Positions 35,031-47,395 of a DNA stretch of 64,000 nucleotides are shown here, one piece after another. The DNA is taken from assembly GCA_950022655.1 (NCBI GenBank), contig OX465580.1:98226797-98290796 (forward strand), read 5' to 3'. The stretch comes from Alentia gelatinosa (lineage: Eukaryota > Annelida > Polychaeta > Phyllodocida > Polynoidae). The notes below the pieces were generated by a model. That model did no database searches and had not been told where the DNA came from. It saw only the letters and a list, made by a program, of their open reading frames with translations. The first letter of the stretch is position 1; the number at the start of each line of letters is the position of its first letter. Both the position numbers and the translations under genes were made by a program.

Positions 35031-36796
35031 AGCACTTAATCACGAAGGACCAGCAATTAACACGAAAGAATCACAAGATAAATATAAAATTAGACCAACC
35101 GAAAACACAGAGGTACCAAAACTCTCCCCTATATCAGGGAGTAAAATTATGGGAGAAACTCCCAACTAGTGTACAAACATCCAGGGACAGCACGCACTAC
35201 AAATTACAGATAAGGTCGTTTCTAGATGAAAACCTTAATCTATAGTCGTGAATTGCTAAAACTCAAACCACCACTACCCAGCTAAGTTGACTATTTGTCC
35301 TGTCTCTGTCTCTGTTCTGTCCTTTCATGGACTTGTCTGTTTTGTTATGTTAGTTTTTGTCCTATTTTGTTTTTTTCTTTCCAGCAGAAAACATTGTCAC
35401 GACTTTAGATTAGCCATGAACATTTCCCAGTGCATTGGCCCGTAAAAACGTCAAATGATATGTGCTTACACTATTTGTTGGACAAATATTCAAAAACGCC
35501 TACACATGGTGAATTGTATTATCTGATTCTTGAAAAAAATACCTTGCTGCTTTCTCTTTTAGTACTTAGGTTTTGTAATCTAGTGTTGTCCAACCTGGAA
35601 TGATTGTACTGATCGTTCAGCTAGATCATGTAGAATAAAGGTTCTATTCGTGAACAAATCAGATAATTATCTGATTTGACACATAATGGCACATAAAAAC
35701 AAAGAATGTTAAGGGCACCATGCGTGTGACCCTTTTCAGCTTAGATAATACTGTCTTCATGACAAATGGTGTTAGGGAGCAATTAGTACGGCGCTACCAT
35801 CCAAAAACAATAATGTGTGAGTGGCTCATAGAATGATTGGCATATCGCAAAGACCCAGCCCCAATAGACGGAGATCACTGTCTATAAGGCAAGAATAAAA
35901 AAAAAAGCGAAAGGCCCCAATCCATGAGGGTCTGGTCGCAGAGGTTTAGTGATTTTACCCATAAACAATACCGAGGTCACATGATCTAACATAATACTGA
36001 ACACTCACCAATCAATATAAAAATAAACAATGGTAATTGAGTAGAGGAATAGAATATACATATATGTGTGGTGTTCTCTACTGATTTAGACAATAAGTGT
36101 AGAAAAAGGGCCCTCATTCACTGTTTGCAATATACTCCGACACAGCTACGATATAACTATGAATCGAAATTCCTGCAATGTACCCGTGTTGGAAGGTTGA
36201 GCAATTCTGTGTCGTAGTGTGTTGGGAGCTTAGTGGGTCATGGCCTTAAGGAGTCACCGTTTTGGGGAAGATCAGACCATTCTCATTCGAGTGTCACCTC
36301 TACACTGAACCTTATGGTCAAAACTGACCAAGTGTATCACAGTGCATCTGAACCTTTTAAAGGTAAATAAACTTTTTAAAGCTACGCCACACCCAGAATT
36401 CCAACATAGATATCACATTATCAGGCAGAAAATTAACCCTAAAATCCTTTCTTCACAGAATATACTGGATATTCTTTTAATTTTTACATTCAATCTTGTA
36501 AATCTTCATTACTTTAATGGATAAATAGATATAGTCCTTGTTCTTTGATAGTTTGAAATTGCAAAGTGTACTGACAACATATCTTAATATAGTTCTCAGA
36601 AAGTACTATATGCCTTTAGTATCTTTTTCTGAGATGTTTGTTTTTTATTAGGGGGAGGGGGGTACATATCTTTGATTTAGAAGAGAATGCTCCAGTGGCA
36701 CACCAGCTCTCTTTGGGTCAAAAATCGAACATGTTTAATTGCGTCGGGAACGTCTATAATGCACATCAACGTGGTGTTTGCGTCAGTTAGTTCCCT
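35031..36796. other. Gene-free AT-rich stretch, nothing assigned
   Basis: No coding, RNA or repeat signal recognised. Confidence 0.4.
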
Positions 36797-36928
36797 CCAC
36801 CGTTTTACATATGTATGCGCCCAGCCTATATAGGTATGATTTTGCATACGCCGCATACGCAGGCGCGAAATATGGGCGTATACATATGAAAACAAGTCAA
36901 TATACAGCCGATACATGCACTTAACGGC
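36797..36928. mobile_element. Deletion relic of the CACTG element family, copy G3
   Basis: CGTTTTACATATGTATGCG and TATATAGGTATGATTTTGCA match the left part of G1/G2. AAATATGGGCGTATACATAT and TACAGCCGATACATGCACTT match the right part. The middle, including the G-rich core, is deleted. Terminal CACTG is not preserved. Confidence 0.65.
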
Positions 36929-37289
36929 CAGGGTAATAGACGTCTTTATTCCTGAAGTTGTATCTAACTGAGAGTAAAAAAAACTCTCGGAGACGGTGAC
37001 CAGCTAATTCTCCCAATATTTGCAATATAATCGGGCTGCCGCCTGTAGTGCCAAGATCTCCAGATAGTTAATCGGTAATCCTTGTAGTTCAGGACAAACT
37101 TTCCTTCTAATATGGAACGACTACGTTTACTCCGACCGCTCCCAAGAGGCAGGCATCGATGGTTATCGGTATGTATACATGGGGTTCAGGCAGGGAGACT
37201 AATCAATTAAATGAGACTAGGAAATCAAACCAGCTTAGGTCAGAGCATATTTTTTTACCCCTTTCCCTGCCCATTTGACGACGATCCAT

Positions 37290-39100
37290 GACATCTGGCC
37301 ATATGGATGTTGTCACCCTCGTCCAAAGAGAGGGGGCTCCAAATAACCCGAGCCTGCCCATCAGCTGCCTAGTGGGAGACCATCCAATGTAAATAACTTG
37401 AGGGGCCTATCTCAATTTGCCCATCAGGGATTCTAATGCTCTTCCTGACACATCCTATTTTTGTATTACATCTGCTGTATCCTTGTGTAACTGAGGTTCC
37501 TTTCCTTAAGGCTACTTTTCCTGAATACATGAGAGTTTGAATCGCTATACTTAAAAAGGTTAGGCACGCTGTTGGTAATATCAATTGTTATGCTGTAATC
37601 CACTAAATCCTAGGTCTCTTAGTATGAACAGCAGCACACGCAGGACTTGTATGCACTTTGCTTTTGATTCTCCCCTAATGGGAAGGTCATCGAAGTATGC
37701 ACATACAAAGAATAATCCAAACTATACATAGTCCGTCGCACACAATGGGTAAGTTTGTTGAAAATTGATGTGCTTAGCCTTGCCCCAAAGTAACTGATAC
37801 CTAAAAGAGTCATCGATAGCCAAGGAGTTAAGGGAGGTGCCTTCTGGCCTGATATCATCATGTATCAAAACATCCTGCCCCAGCGTTTTGGGACTGCTGC
37901 TAAGGCTACAATATACCATGTGTTTCAACGTAAATGCCATTGAGGATCTCTTCCTCCATTTATTTCTCCACTGAGTCTCTATTCTCCATGCATGATGCTG
38001 ATTTATGGTTATGTTGTTGCACTCCAGCTTCTTTAGTGTCCAGGTTAGAAATCCTGAAGCTTTCTTTCACACTGTCCACCAGTAATCCTCTGCCTACATC
38101 ATCATTCCAGATCCAGTGTCAACTATTGAATCAGAAGAGCAATTGTAAAAAATGAAATCAATAAAGACGATCTTTAAAAAAAAAGTGTTCCCAGGCTTCC
38201 GGCTGTATCCCTTGCTGTAGCCAACAGTCCTGGCTCCTATGCCGTTACTGGCACTTGTCCTCCCAAGGACACTCACAAGCACTGGCGAAGATCCTGCCAG
38301 ATCTCTTCAGGTTATATTGCTTCTTTTGTTTGTTCCCCTTCGGTGTTCGGTGCATCCTACTTTACTATAATTTCCACCTTGCGACTTCTGCTGTTGTTGT
38401 TTAGTGTGCCTCAGAGTTAGTGATTGGCTCAATGGTGGACACCTTGTCGCCCCAACGGCATCCATTTTAGACTTGAAGTTCTCTGTACCGCATATGCAGG
38501 TTGAGCATAGACTGCCATTGATACTTGCTGACCAGCTCAAACGCATATATACAGAGTATGACAGGTAATCATATATGCACTTCCTGGCTAGGTCTCCGAT
38601 CTGGAAGATATGATAAAGGACCCTCGGATTTGCTGGCCCCCACACTGCTTGGGATATGTATGGTGAAGCTTGCTCATCATGCGTCAGTACCCTCATGCAA
38701 TCCTGTCTCCATGGACTTCATGCTATCTTTCTTATTTTTCACAATCCTCAACTTAACATGTTCTGGTATGTAATCAGATACTTTTAGCACCTTCTTGTCA
38801 CTGGCCCAAATAGTTAGTAGCACTAATGGGTCGTAGCCACTCACATCACTGATTTAACCCATGTACTCAGCTCTGGCCCGAGGTTCTAAGTACTGCTGTA
38901 CTCTCAAGATTTCCCCTGAAGAGTTTCTTGGGGTGATTTTTATCTCCTTGATCAATGTTCTTGGCTGTTATCATCATCGGGAAGTCACCTTCAGCAAAGA
39001 CGTCATTATTCAGGGCGTCTGTAATTGTGAAGAGAAATTGAGATGTTGATTCAAAGTCTACGCGAATCTCAGGGAAAAAGTAAAAATATCTGTTTAAAGC
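37290..39100 (-). pseudogene. Decayed DIRS/Ngaro-like retrotransposon
   Basis: The minus strand carries a chain of protein-like pieces in shifting frames. At about 37710-37780 it reads LSTSIFNKLTHCVRRTM, like the L-x-S-A-P-x-x-FN-x-L block of DIRS-type reverse transcriptases. Immediately after (about 37625-37710) comes AYFDDLPIRGESKAK, the catalytic Y-x-DD block with the usual following helix and RDLGF. Further 3' (37369-37500) is a frame with NTKIGCVRKSIRIPDGQ. Upstream, 38300-39100 has gag-like remnants of lower certainty. Many stops and frameshifts show it is long dead. No tyrosine-recombinase motif was identified, so the DIRS/Ngaro assignment rests on the RT style. Limits are approximate. 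Confidence 0.5.
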
Positions 39101-39299
39101 TCTAACTTTAAAAAAGAAAAGAAAAAAAGGAGATATATCATTCATATAACTCTAAAAATGAAATAATTTCAACATGTTAGACATTTCTTGTAGATCTGTT
39201 CCTGAATTTGTACTAAAGACCCTTGGAAGAAAATGGCAAGATATAAGAAATAAAAGCTCATAATATTAACCAATTATCTACTCACACTCAATCACTGTG

Positions 39300-39860
39300 G
39301 AACTTTTTATTGGATTTTTGAGGCCCTGCCACGCGGCCATTCTTTCGGAACCCTGCCGGTGTGTGTCACAGTGTGTCGGAAACCACGCAGCTTCCACTGC
39401 TACGAGGCACCCGTTCGTTCTGACAGAAAAGGTAATTCAGAGTCAGAATACTTGTCAGCAGGCTGATCGTAGCCAAATCGCAGTAGTGGGAGTCCAGCTT
39501 AAACCTTCAATTTTGTTTAGTCTTGAGCCCTCCAGCAGTCAGGTTGTGACCGGTTGAGTGATGATCGCGTGACCTTCGTCGTACCTCACTCGCTCTTTGG
39601 AACAGCACACATCCAGCGCCATGGCAGTAGAAGAACGTCATGGGGAGAAACGGCTGACCATAGCCTTCTGATAGGGCAAAGAGTCTGGGGGTAATGTAGT
39701 GATCAACGCTGCCTGATCAGGTGATAAAAGAGACTCCGTCAGACGGTGTAGGGTCACGTGACCAAAATGGCCTCATCGTCTCGCTAATGAACCGTTCGTG
39801 GAAGTCATTAAGTGGCTGAGCAATGAGAGATTAAAGTGGACATCACGACTCGCTCCCAGC
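39300..39860. promoter_or_regulatory. CpG-richer promoter-like block
   Basis: A perfect USF-type palindrome GTCACGTGAC at 39753-39762 directly abuts a YY1-type CCAAAATGGCC (39762-39772). Upstream sequence 39300-39600 is GC-richer with several CG-containing motifs. No downstream coding exon was recognised. Confidence 0.35.
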
Positions 39861-40526
39861 CGGGCATTTCCTTGGCGCTGTCCAGGCTGTGTTAACCTCT
39901 GTGTGTCCTGCTCTTAATCCAATGGAGAGGATGACCTGTTGTGAACATACCAGAATGATGGATTGATCCGCGGGGACTTTTAATCCCAGATAAACATCCA
40001 ATACATTAGATACATTCGTCAAGATAAAGGTCATTATTAACATCAAATTGCTGATATTGGTAATCGCAATGAAATAAATTACTTCTCAAGTAAAAAAAGA
40101 GTATCTATACAATGCGTGTTTTAGAAAGAGGGGTTATTGTTCTAAATTGTCTACATATATTGATCGGTAACTGGCTTTACTCAAATAAATAGGGGAAAGT
40201 AAGAGTTGGATGACAACATCCGATTGGAAATTAAGGGTTACTGGGCAGACATCCTGGAGTACTGAGTCAGCTGGGGTGATGAATGAGAAGCGGGCGGAAG
40301 GCAAGGTGGCTGTAGCCATCATCTAGGGGTGAGTAGCTCACTTAATAAAATAGTCCATGAACCAGCGAGTCATTCTTTCGGTACTAAATCTCAGGAGCTA
40401 CTGGCAAGAATTAGTATCAAACTAGGATTACTGAGATCCGGCTTACCTCACCAGTAGTAATCCACCCGAGCATTCAGCTTATTGGGATCCCTATGGCATT
40501 ATTATACTCCCTCATATTCGCTTTAA
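39861..40526. other. Gene-free stretch
   Basis: Nothing recognised. Confidence 0.4.
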
Positions 40527-40658
40527 GGGCGAATGATGCCTTGAGGCATCATCCAGGCCAGGGCGAATGATGCCTTGAGGCATCATCCAGCCCAGGGCGA
40601 ATGATGCCTTGAGGCATCATCCAGGCCAGGGCGAATGATGACTTGAGGCATCATTTCT
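40527..40658. repeat. Tandem array of four 34-bp units, each with a small hairpin
   Basis: Units start at 40527, 40561, 40595 and 40629, exactly 34 bases apart. Each contains the palindrome ATGATGCCTTGAGGCATCAT (8-base arms, TTGA loop; the last unit has one change, ATGATGACTTGAGG) joined by CCAGGCCAGGGCGA. Units are nearly identical, so the array is young or homogenised. Confidence 0.95.
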
Positions 40659-42700
40659 TTGAAATCTACAAAATCGTTTTTAATGAAATTTTCACAGAAT
40701 ATATGTATGATATCATTATTAGTATCTCTATTCAAAAGAAATAAAATATTTAAGATTATATATCATGTCACATGATTAAACAATTGAATTATGGGTTTTG
40801 ACGACTGTGTACTCGTCCCCTAGCGGTATAAAGTGCCACCAGTACCCGTCCTCCAGGCGGTAGCTTGGCCACAGGCACCCGTCCTTAAAGGGTTACAGTA
40901 TTGGCTATTACGCATTTAAGGTATTCATATTGTCTTTCTTCATATCGTTTTTTTCCGATATGGAGGCTTTACTCTGGGACCTCAATATAGAGGAAATAAA
41001 ATACCTATAGATATTCTTATTCAAAGTCAATGCTGTTCTGTTCCTATGTACCCCTAGTTCTTCATATGGTTGTATGTACTGATTTTCTGTAATAAAAAAA
41101 TAATATAAAGGTTGTACTGGTTTAGAAGTATCGCTAAAATGTGGGATATTGCCTGGAGAGAAATTCACAAAGCCAATAAGGCTGCCATATATAAAATCTC
41201 AAAGGCTGTTAACAGAAATAAAACCCCTGCTGAAAGGAATAAAGTTATTATTAACGTTATATGATACACCTGGAGTTTTATTGCAAGAGTATTGAGCAGA
41301 TCATTGAGCTGAGGACTGCTCTGGCCCTGAGTGACAAATAATACATGAGCACAGCACTGTGAGAGAAACAGACATGCGAAACCAGCGACAACCCGAGAAA
41401 CTAATCAGTACGCTACTGGCCGTTCTCGAACTTTGATTTTCGTTACCATGGACACGAAACCAAATAAGGTATACTCAGGTGTGATATGAATAGATTTATG
41501 CGCTTGTTATGGATAAGTGTTAGTCAGATTCAAAACGTGGGGAATATGTGTAAACACATAGATTACATTTCACGGTGTGTGTTGACTTTAGTCTTCCTTA
41601 TGCGGCAACTTGAAGACCCAGACTTTGCCAATTGATTCAAGATTTTCTTTTATTAAAAGCACACTTTGAACATAAAGTTACTAAACGAGTACCTGTAGCT
41701 ATTTACTTAATTGATGAATTCCGCCTTTTATGAATGAGACGGATGGCTATCATATTAAAATCAATTTATGAAATTTATGTTCACTTAAAGCAAAGACGCT
41801 AGGTTTGCCATACCTTTTAACCCGTTTACGCGAGAGATGTATTCTTATATCGTATATAGTAGTAGACTACATGGATCAGCCATATGGTAATTATAACTGG
41901 AGGCGAACTGGAAAAAAAAAAGAATTATTAACATTCATGATCGTTTTTATATAACTTCCGAGGTACGGAATTAGGCCGAGTTATGGCATGATAATTCAAA
42001 GCCGTATAATGAATCGATTGTTCGTCTGTGTGGGTGGGTGGGTTCAAATCTGATCCATGTATCTGGATCAGATGGTGTTCCCGAGAGAAGAAGCCAGTCG
42101 GGGCCGAGATGGTGCCTCCCGCTTTACAGAGAGGGGGTCTCAGTTCTCCTCGTATGATTACTTGCCAATTTTGTATTAGCCTCAATTGCACTGAAGGTAA
42201 AAGATAGGAGAACGGGTCATTTCAATAAAAATAGGTGGCATTATATTAAGGCAAGGTGAGTCAAATGAATTCAATGAAATTAGGCATATTCAGGGGAACA
42301 TTGATGGATTTTAAGTATGGTATTCTGTGACCTCTCTGAGATGAATTGTGAAGAAAAGATTATATTGCAATCTTGGAGTGGGTCTATTCTTAAATTGACC
42401 AGACTAGAAGACGAAACCCTTTCATAAATGTAAGATGTAATTTGAATTTCGCCTTTATGAAAGACCGGTATCATCAGTTCAGTTCATTCTCAGTTCTTTC
42501 TGACATCTTACCAAGATACATCATGTCCGATCAAATACTTCAAAACCAATCAACCGGATGGTTTTGACCATTCATATTTAAGCAGAAATAGTGCGTCGAC
42601 CTTTCTCAATCCCGAAATGCTCAGTTCCCGGAATCGAAGAAATTAAGCAGGAATATAAGAGTTAAGCAAAGGAAACAAATAAAGGTATCAGAGATGTAAA
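40659..42700. other. Gene-free AT-rich stretch
   Basis: No coding or repeat family recognised. A weak CTCF-like CCGCTAGGGGACG (minus strand, about 40813-40825) is the only motif. Confidence 0.4.
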
Positions 42701-42714
42701 AAGCCTGATTCATT

Positions 42715-42762
42715 AAAGAAACCTGATGAAGTGCTATAAAATAGCACGAAACGTCGTGTTCC
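42715..42762 (+). ncRNA. Hammerhead-ribozyme-like motif (retroelement-type)
   Basis: CTGATGA at 42723-42729 is followed by a 7-bp stem GTGCTAT-AAA-ATAGCAC (42731-42747), then GAAACGTC (42748-42755). This is the order of a type I hammerhead: core box, stem II, GAAA, very short stem III ending in UC. An extra A at 42730 between CTGATGA and the stem departs from the canonical core. GAAAC before and GTGTTC after can pair weakly as stem I. Short-stem-III hammerheads are known in Penelope-like elements and retrozymes. Activity of this copy is doubtful. Confidence 0.4.
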
Positions 42763-42871
42763 CCTTGTTACCATCTACCATACCACAACACTGTCATCTT
42801 GGTTGTATATAAAACTTTTGAAAAGGTACATACTGTTCTCTGGTTTTCTATGATTTCGCCCGCTTCAATTT

Positions 42872-43108
42872 ATGAAAGAAACATTGACAGAAAAGGCTTC
42901 CAATCCAATAGTGCCGAATGAACATTTACCAGAATTCCTGAATAGCCACTATGTGACAATTGCAGAGCGGTTAACAGCTGCCTTGGAGGATCTAAAGAAA
43001 GTATACGAATACTGAAAAGCCGAAGATGACAATGTAGGCTACCAAATGGAGCTACAAAGAATTGATACCGAAAGATGTCTCGAACTTATGAAGAATATTA
43101 AAATGTAA
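42872..43108 (+). pseudogene. Short reading frame with one internal stop, unrecognised
   Basis: From ATG 42872 the frame reads 47 residues, including EFLNSHYVTIAERLTAALED, then TGA, then 30 residues, including YQMELQRIDTERCLEL, to TAA 43106-43108. It is charged, helix-like sequence unlike random AT-rich DNA. It follows the hammerhead-like motif by about 110 bases and may be retroelement debris. I do not recognise the protein. Confidence 0.25.
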
Positions 43109-43342
43109 CTGATATGCGAGTCATTGTACTAGTAACATTACCCTTTTACGGCCTTTAAGCCTTTGTTATAAACATTCCGCTCCCTCCATAAACGTTTCTC
43201 TGGCAAGAGGATTCGTGAATATCAAATTAGTGTTTTGTCCATCAGAATCTATCTAGCAACTTTCATATCGTAATCTTTTCGTTGAGGCATAATATGTTGC
43301 AGTAGTGAGTAGTATATTAAGAGTAAGTTTTGATGATGGTAA

Positions 43343-43624
43343 GGCCCGGCGTCCACCTACTACGATATGGCACCGATATGCCCTACGATGCACCTCCCGA
43401 AAAAAAATCAAAATCGCGTCGGAAGGTCCCCTAATATCGGGGCAGTTGACCACGTTTCTGCGATTAGACACCGATAAAACCCCCATACAATGCGTGGTGG
43501 ATTGGCATGTCTAGACATATGTCTACGATTTTGCACCTTCCCGATATGGCACCGATTTTGACATTTTGTATCGGTGCCATATCGGGAGGTCTACGATTCT
43601 ATCGTAGTAGGTGGACGCCGGGCC
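43343..43624. mobile_element. PIF/Harbinger-like MITE, copy M2 (best preserved)
   Basis: The 282-bp element has near-perfect terminal inverted repeats beginning GGCCCGGCGTCCACCTACTA, and the TAA target duplication is intact on both sides (43340-43342 and 43625-43627). Subterminal inverted ATATGGCACCGAT segments give extended foldback potential. The 3-bp TAA duplication and G-rich ends fit the PIF/Harbinger superfamily. It is non-coding and depends on a transposase elsewhere. Confidence 0.85.
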
Positions 43625-43627
43625 TAA

Positions 43628-46011
43628 TGACCCACAACTCTTCCATTTGCGTTTAGATCCGCATAGGTGTATATTCCTCTAAAGATACTGCATGCTGTCC
43701 GTAAATTAAGACATTATGATACCAAGGTACATGTGCAGCTGTGGTGGTATCTATAGATGGTTTAAAGTCTACTTTCCCGCATTGGGTACCACTCCGACAC
43801 TCTTTCTCATTGAAATATCAGCATTATGTAACGGTTAACCATTGGACTGGCACCAATAACACCGTGTCACCAATATCCAGTGATCCAATTATTATGATTC
43901 CTGTACTACTGAAAATGGAGGAAATAAAAACTGCTCTCTTTTTTCTAGAACATTTCCAGTGATCCAATTTATATACATAGCTCTGGTCGTAGTCCATTTT
44001 CATGGTAGGTTATATTTCATTTCTACCCCCTGGTTTGGTATGAAATTATTTTTTTACACTGTGCCATGATCTATTTTCATGTTAGAGTCTATATTATATC
44101 CTAGATAGTTAGGCAGTCATATCATATTCTCTGAGTATAGTCCAGTAGTGAACGGTATGATATCATATCATCATTGCAATGAACTTATGAAACTTTATGA
44201 TGGACGAGAGCGAGCGGCAAGAGCATACGACACCTGTACAGGCTCATATGCAACAAACCAGATCCCTCACGCTCCACGGAAATCTAGAAATGTTTCCCTC
44301 CAACCTTCCACTGGTTCATTTTCTTGAATTTGAATAAAGATCCGTTGTTATCAAAGTGTATATTTATTCACAGTGCCTATCTTACTCCATAAATGTCGAA
44401 AGGTTAAATAGACGCGGTAGTGAAAGGGTTTATGAACTCTAAGTGACCCCCAACGCTGGGTTTGACAATATAGCAATCAGATTTCATCATATCAAAGCAA
44501 TTATGATTGGAGTTGACCCTGATACCTTTCGCGTCAGATAACTCTTTCGGGACATTCAGGATGTAGACAAGAACTATCCTGTCAATGCTTCGCCAAAGGC
44601 AGTACACAGAGAACCTTTATCTGCAAGTAAAGACAAGGCGTCCACTGAGCTCCCAGTACACTACGATAGACCTTGCGTGGGTGCTGGCAAATCACTGTCT
44701 ACAAAGGGGGTGTCTGTTCTGCTGAGCATTATACATGAACCTTTGTTTCTGTTCACCATAACCGTATCATTCTTTAACTTCCCCGTGCGTGAGGCCTGTC
44801 GGGCCTTTTCGCCAACTACTTGACTGACCTTGTTATCGGCTTGTTTTCACCACGTGCCTTATTGTATGTTGTTTTTACCTGTGTCTATACTGGTAAAGGT
44901 ACCTTACAGATGCTTGCATCGGGATTCCTCCCCGGGTTTATCGGCTATGGATTGAAGTTGACTTTCCAACGCGATATCGATTTTGTATCTAGTGATGCTG
45001 AAGGTAGCGTTAATTTGATTGTCAAAGAACGAAGATAGGGATGTCAATGGGGTTGTTTTTTTTGTGTTTTTTTTTAATTTTCCTGGGACATTTTCCTAGT
45101 CTTTGAGCACTATCCCTAAATCGAATTCGCCGGTCTAGGTAAATCGCCGTTCCTGACTTTAGAAGTGAAAGATTTGATAGGCTGCTTCTACTCCGGATCA
45201 GTAGCGCTGAGGAATTCTACACTGGAACTTAGACTTGTTTACTGCAAGACAACTGCCCTGGAATGCTGTGTATTGTGATTAAGCACCTATGATCAATGAA
45301 TTCACAATTGTAGGGGCGCTGGAAGAATCCGTAATGAATCCGTTGTCAATAAATACTAATACCATCTATAGAGGCACTTTATATGTCTGAATCTATTCAG
45401 CACGAATAGGAAGAATGATTACTCCCAGTTTATATTTCCTTATTAGTGTGTTGTGTTTTAGAGCGTGTTTGCACGCGCTATAAACATCATCTAGAGGTTA
45501 GAGGGGTACATTTAGACTTTCAGGGTACTGCATTCAAACTATGCCCTTACTATCTATGTGATATTCATTGTGATATTGAAAACAGAGCTGAGAACCAGTG
45601 TCTCAGTGTCTTAGAACCATGCTCAGCTGACCATGACCAATCACCCAAGACCAAAATACCTCAAGACCTACTGCTGCTTGCTGTTTGGATCCTAGATAGG
45701 CAGTTGCAGAAATGGCTAGTTGACTGGGTGCAAGTGGGCTACAGAAAATTACCCATAGGCTGAGTTAAACTCAAACCTTTTAATTATTATTCATTTATGA
45801 TTGCACGCTCATTCATCAATGATGAACATACTATTTGCTCCTAGTTGTTCTTAAGACGGCAGTGTAGTGTAGTGATGAAGGTGAGTATTTGGGAGATGTA
45901 CACTCTCTGTGCTTTTCCATGTAGGGATAGTATGATCCCTTGAAACGGCACAGTGACATTCGATTGGTGTACGATCATATGGAGAGTTTCGTTACCAAAT
46001 CACAGAATCAA
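43628..46011. other. Gene-free stretch with a possible MITE scrap
   Basis: AAGGCGTCCACTGAG and ACACTACGATAGACC at about 44635-44680 look like a degraded end of the PIF-like MITE. Open frames at 44820-45038 and 45446-45763 have no recognised domains. The former has a plausible acceptor before ATGCTTGCATCGGG, but I cannot support it as an exon. Confidence 0.35.
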
Positions 46012-46050
46012 CTGAAGAACTGTTATAACCCTGCACGAAACGTCGTGAAT
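46012..46050 (+). ncRNA. Second, degenerate hammerhead-like motif
   Basis: CTGAAGA...GCACGAAACGTCGTGAAT repeats the 3' half of the 42.7-kb motif (GCACGAAACGTCGTG identical). CTGATGA is changed to CTGAAGA and stem II is mostly lost, so it is presumably inactive. Both copies are in the same orientation, 3.3 kb apart. Confidence 0.35.
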
Positions 46051-47300
46051 CTGGTTGATAGTTAAACCTATTCGCTACAAATACAACACCTCTAAATGGA
46101 AGTTCTGTGTCTGGCTATTTGTGATGTCTCTTTCCACTTTAGTTTCTTTACAGAAACTGAAAATAGAACTTCAATATCACATTACCTTTCTTACAAGGAT
46201 TCGCTAAATATTGGAAATGCAACGTTCATATACAGGTGATATGAATACTGCAACAATTAAGTCTTGCCTCCGGCGCCGCCTGGGCTTCAGCTCGCATTTC
46301 GTATATACCATTTCCACCACCTGGGTATAGGCCTGGGACTGTTATATCGGATTACCTTAAGCGGATTATCGAGTTAATGGTGGGAACCAACACCTGGAAC
46401 TATGACAATCGACGATATAACCGCGCCATCAATTACCTCCTAGCAGCAGGGAACCCAGAAGGGGCGTATGTTGACATGATGAAGTGGTGGGAAGACTTAA
46501 TGAAATTAATAACAGTCTATTGTTCTATCGTAATTCACTTAAATATTCATGATATGGTGTTCTATTCGACCATCGTCTTTTAAATAAAAAGAGGCGTCAT
46601 CTGTCATGCCTACCAATTAATCGCTTGGAATCTAACTGTAGTGCTGGTGCGAGAGTGTTCCTTGTATCTGAAATTGCTGTAAGCATGGTTTTCTTTTTAG
46701 AAAGAATGTAATTAAGTAATGGGCTAAAATGAAAAAAAAATATCTATCCCATTTTTTATTGTTTTTCTTTGAATACCTTGTTTACTTGGAGATCGCTACA
46801 GAGAAGAATTGATCATCCCAATCTATATTCATAATTTTAGTAGGTTACCTATGACCAGATAGAATCCGGGACTAGTCCTAGCCATCTGACAATTCTCAGG
46901 AACTGCTTCAATTCAGTCTGGGAACAGTGTTGGGAGACATTGATATCCAAGATTGACCTTGTTACAAAATTCAGTTTATAGCTAGGAGCAGGAAGCCATT
47001 TCAGCAAACGATATCCTAAAAAGCAGAGTGGTGCTATATACAAATGCCTGACGGCTGAATATATTGCACTCAATAGGTGTCAATATTTTCATCGTTGGAC
47101 GGAGGAGGCTGGCAGCAGTCAATGAATTCAGAAATCTCATACAATTGCACTGTTGGAAAGTGAATCCACATCTTCCAACCTGAAAACTGTATTATTATAT
47201 ACCTATGCACAAAGTCAGTGTAAATACATACTGCTCCTGGGGGTACAGTTATTATACACAGAATGCACTGTATGCCGTGAAACGTTGTACTGGTCACCTT
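46051..47300. other. Gene-free stretch
   Basis: Nothing recognised. Confidence 0.4.
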
Positions 47301-47306
47301 GGATAG

Positions 47307-47395
47307 GGACAGACTGCACACTTTGGGTGACAGACTGCATCCTTTGAGCCTTACCTGCACGCTTTGGGTGACAGAATGCACACTTTGAAGAAATA
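47307..47395 (+). repeat. Short imperfect tandem (GGGTGACAGACTGCACACTTTG)
   Basis: Three to four imperfect units of about 22-25 bases sharing GACAGACTGC, TGCACACTTTG and TTTGGGTGACAGA precede the CpG-rich block. Confidence 0.6.

Noticed and set aside
38307..38696. 129-codon minus-strand open frame as an intact gene
   Set aside because: It lies within the decayed DIRS/Ngaro-like region, mixes frames of the remnants and has no intact domain.
40527..40658. CRISPR-like array of palindromic repeats
   Set aside because: The spacing sequence is the same in every unit, there are only four units, there are no cas genes, and the DNA is animal nuclear DNA. It is an ordinary tandem repeat.
44820..45038. 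Possible exon containing LASGFLPGFIGYGLKL
   Set aside because: Plausible acceptor and open frame, but no family recognised and no second exon. It may be chance.
42715..46050. Complete Penelope-like element between the two hammerhead-like motifs
   Set aside because: No reverse transcriptase or endonuclease remnants were seen between them, and a PIF-like MITE occupies part of the interval.
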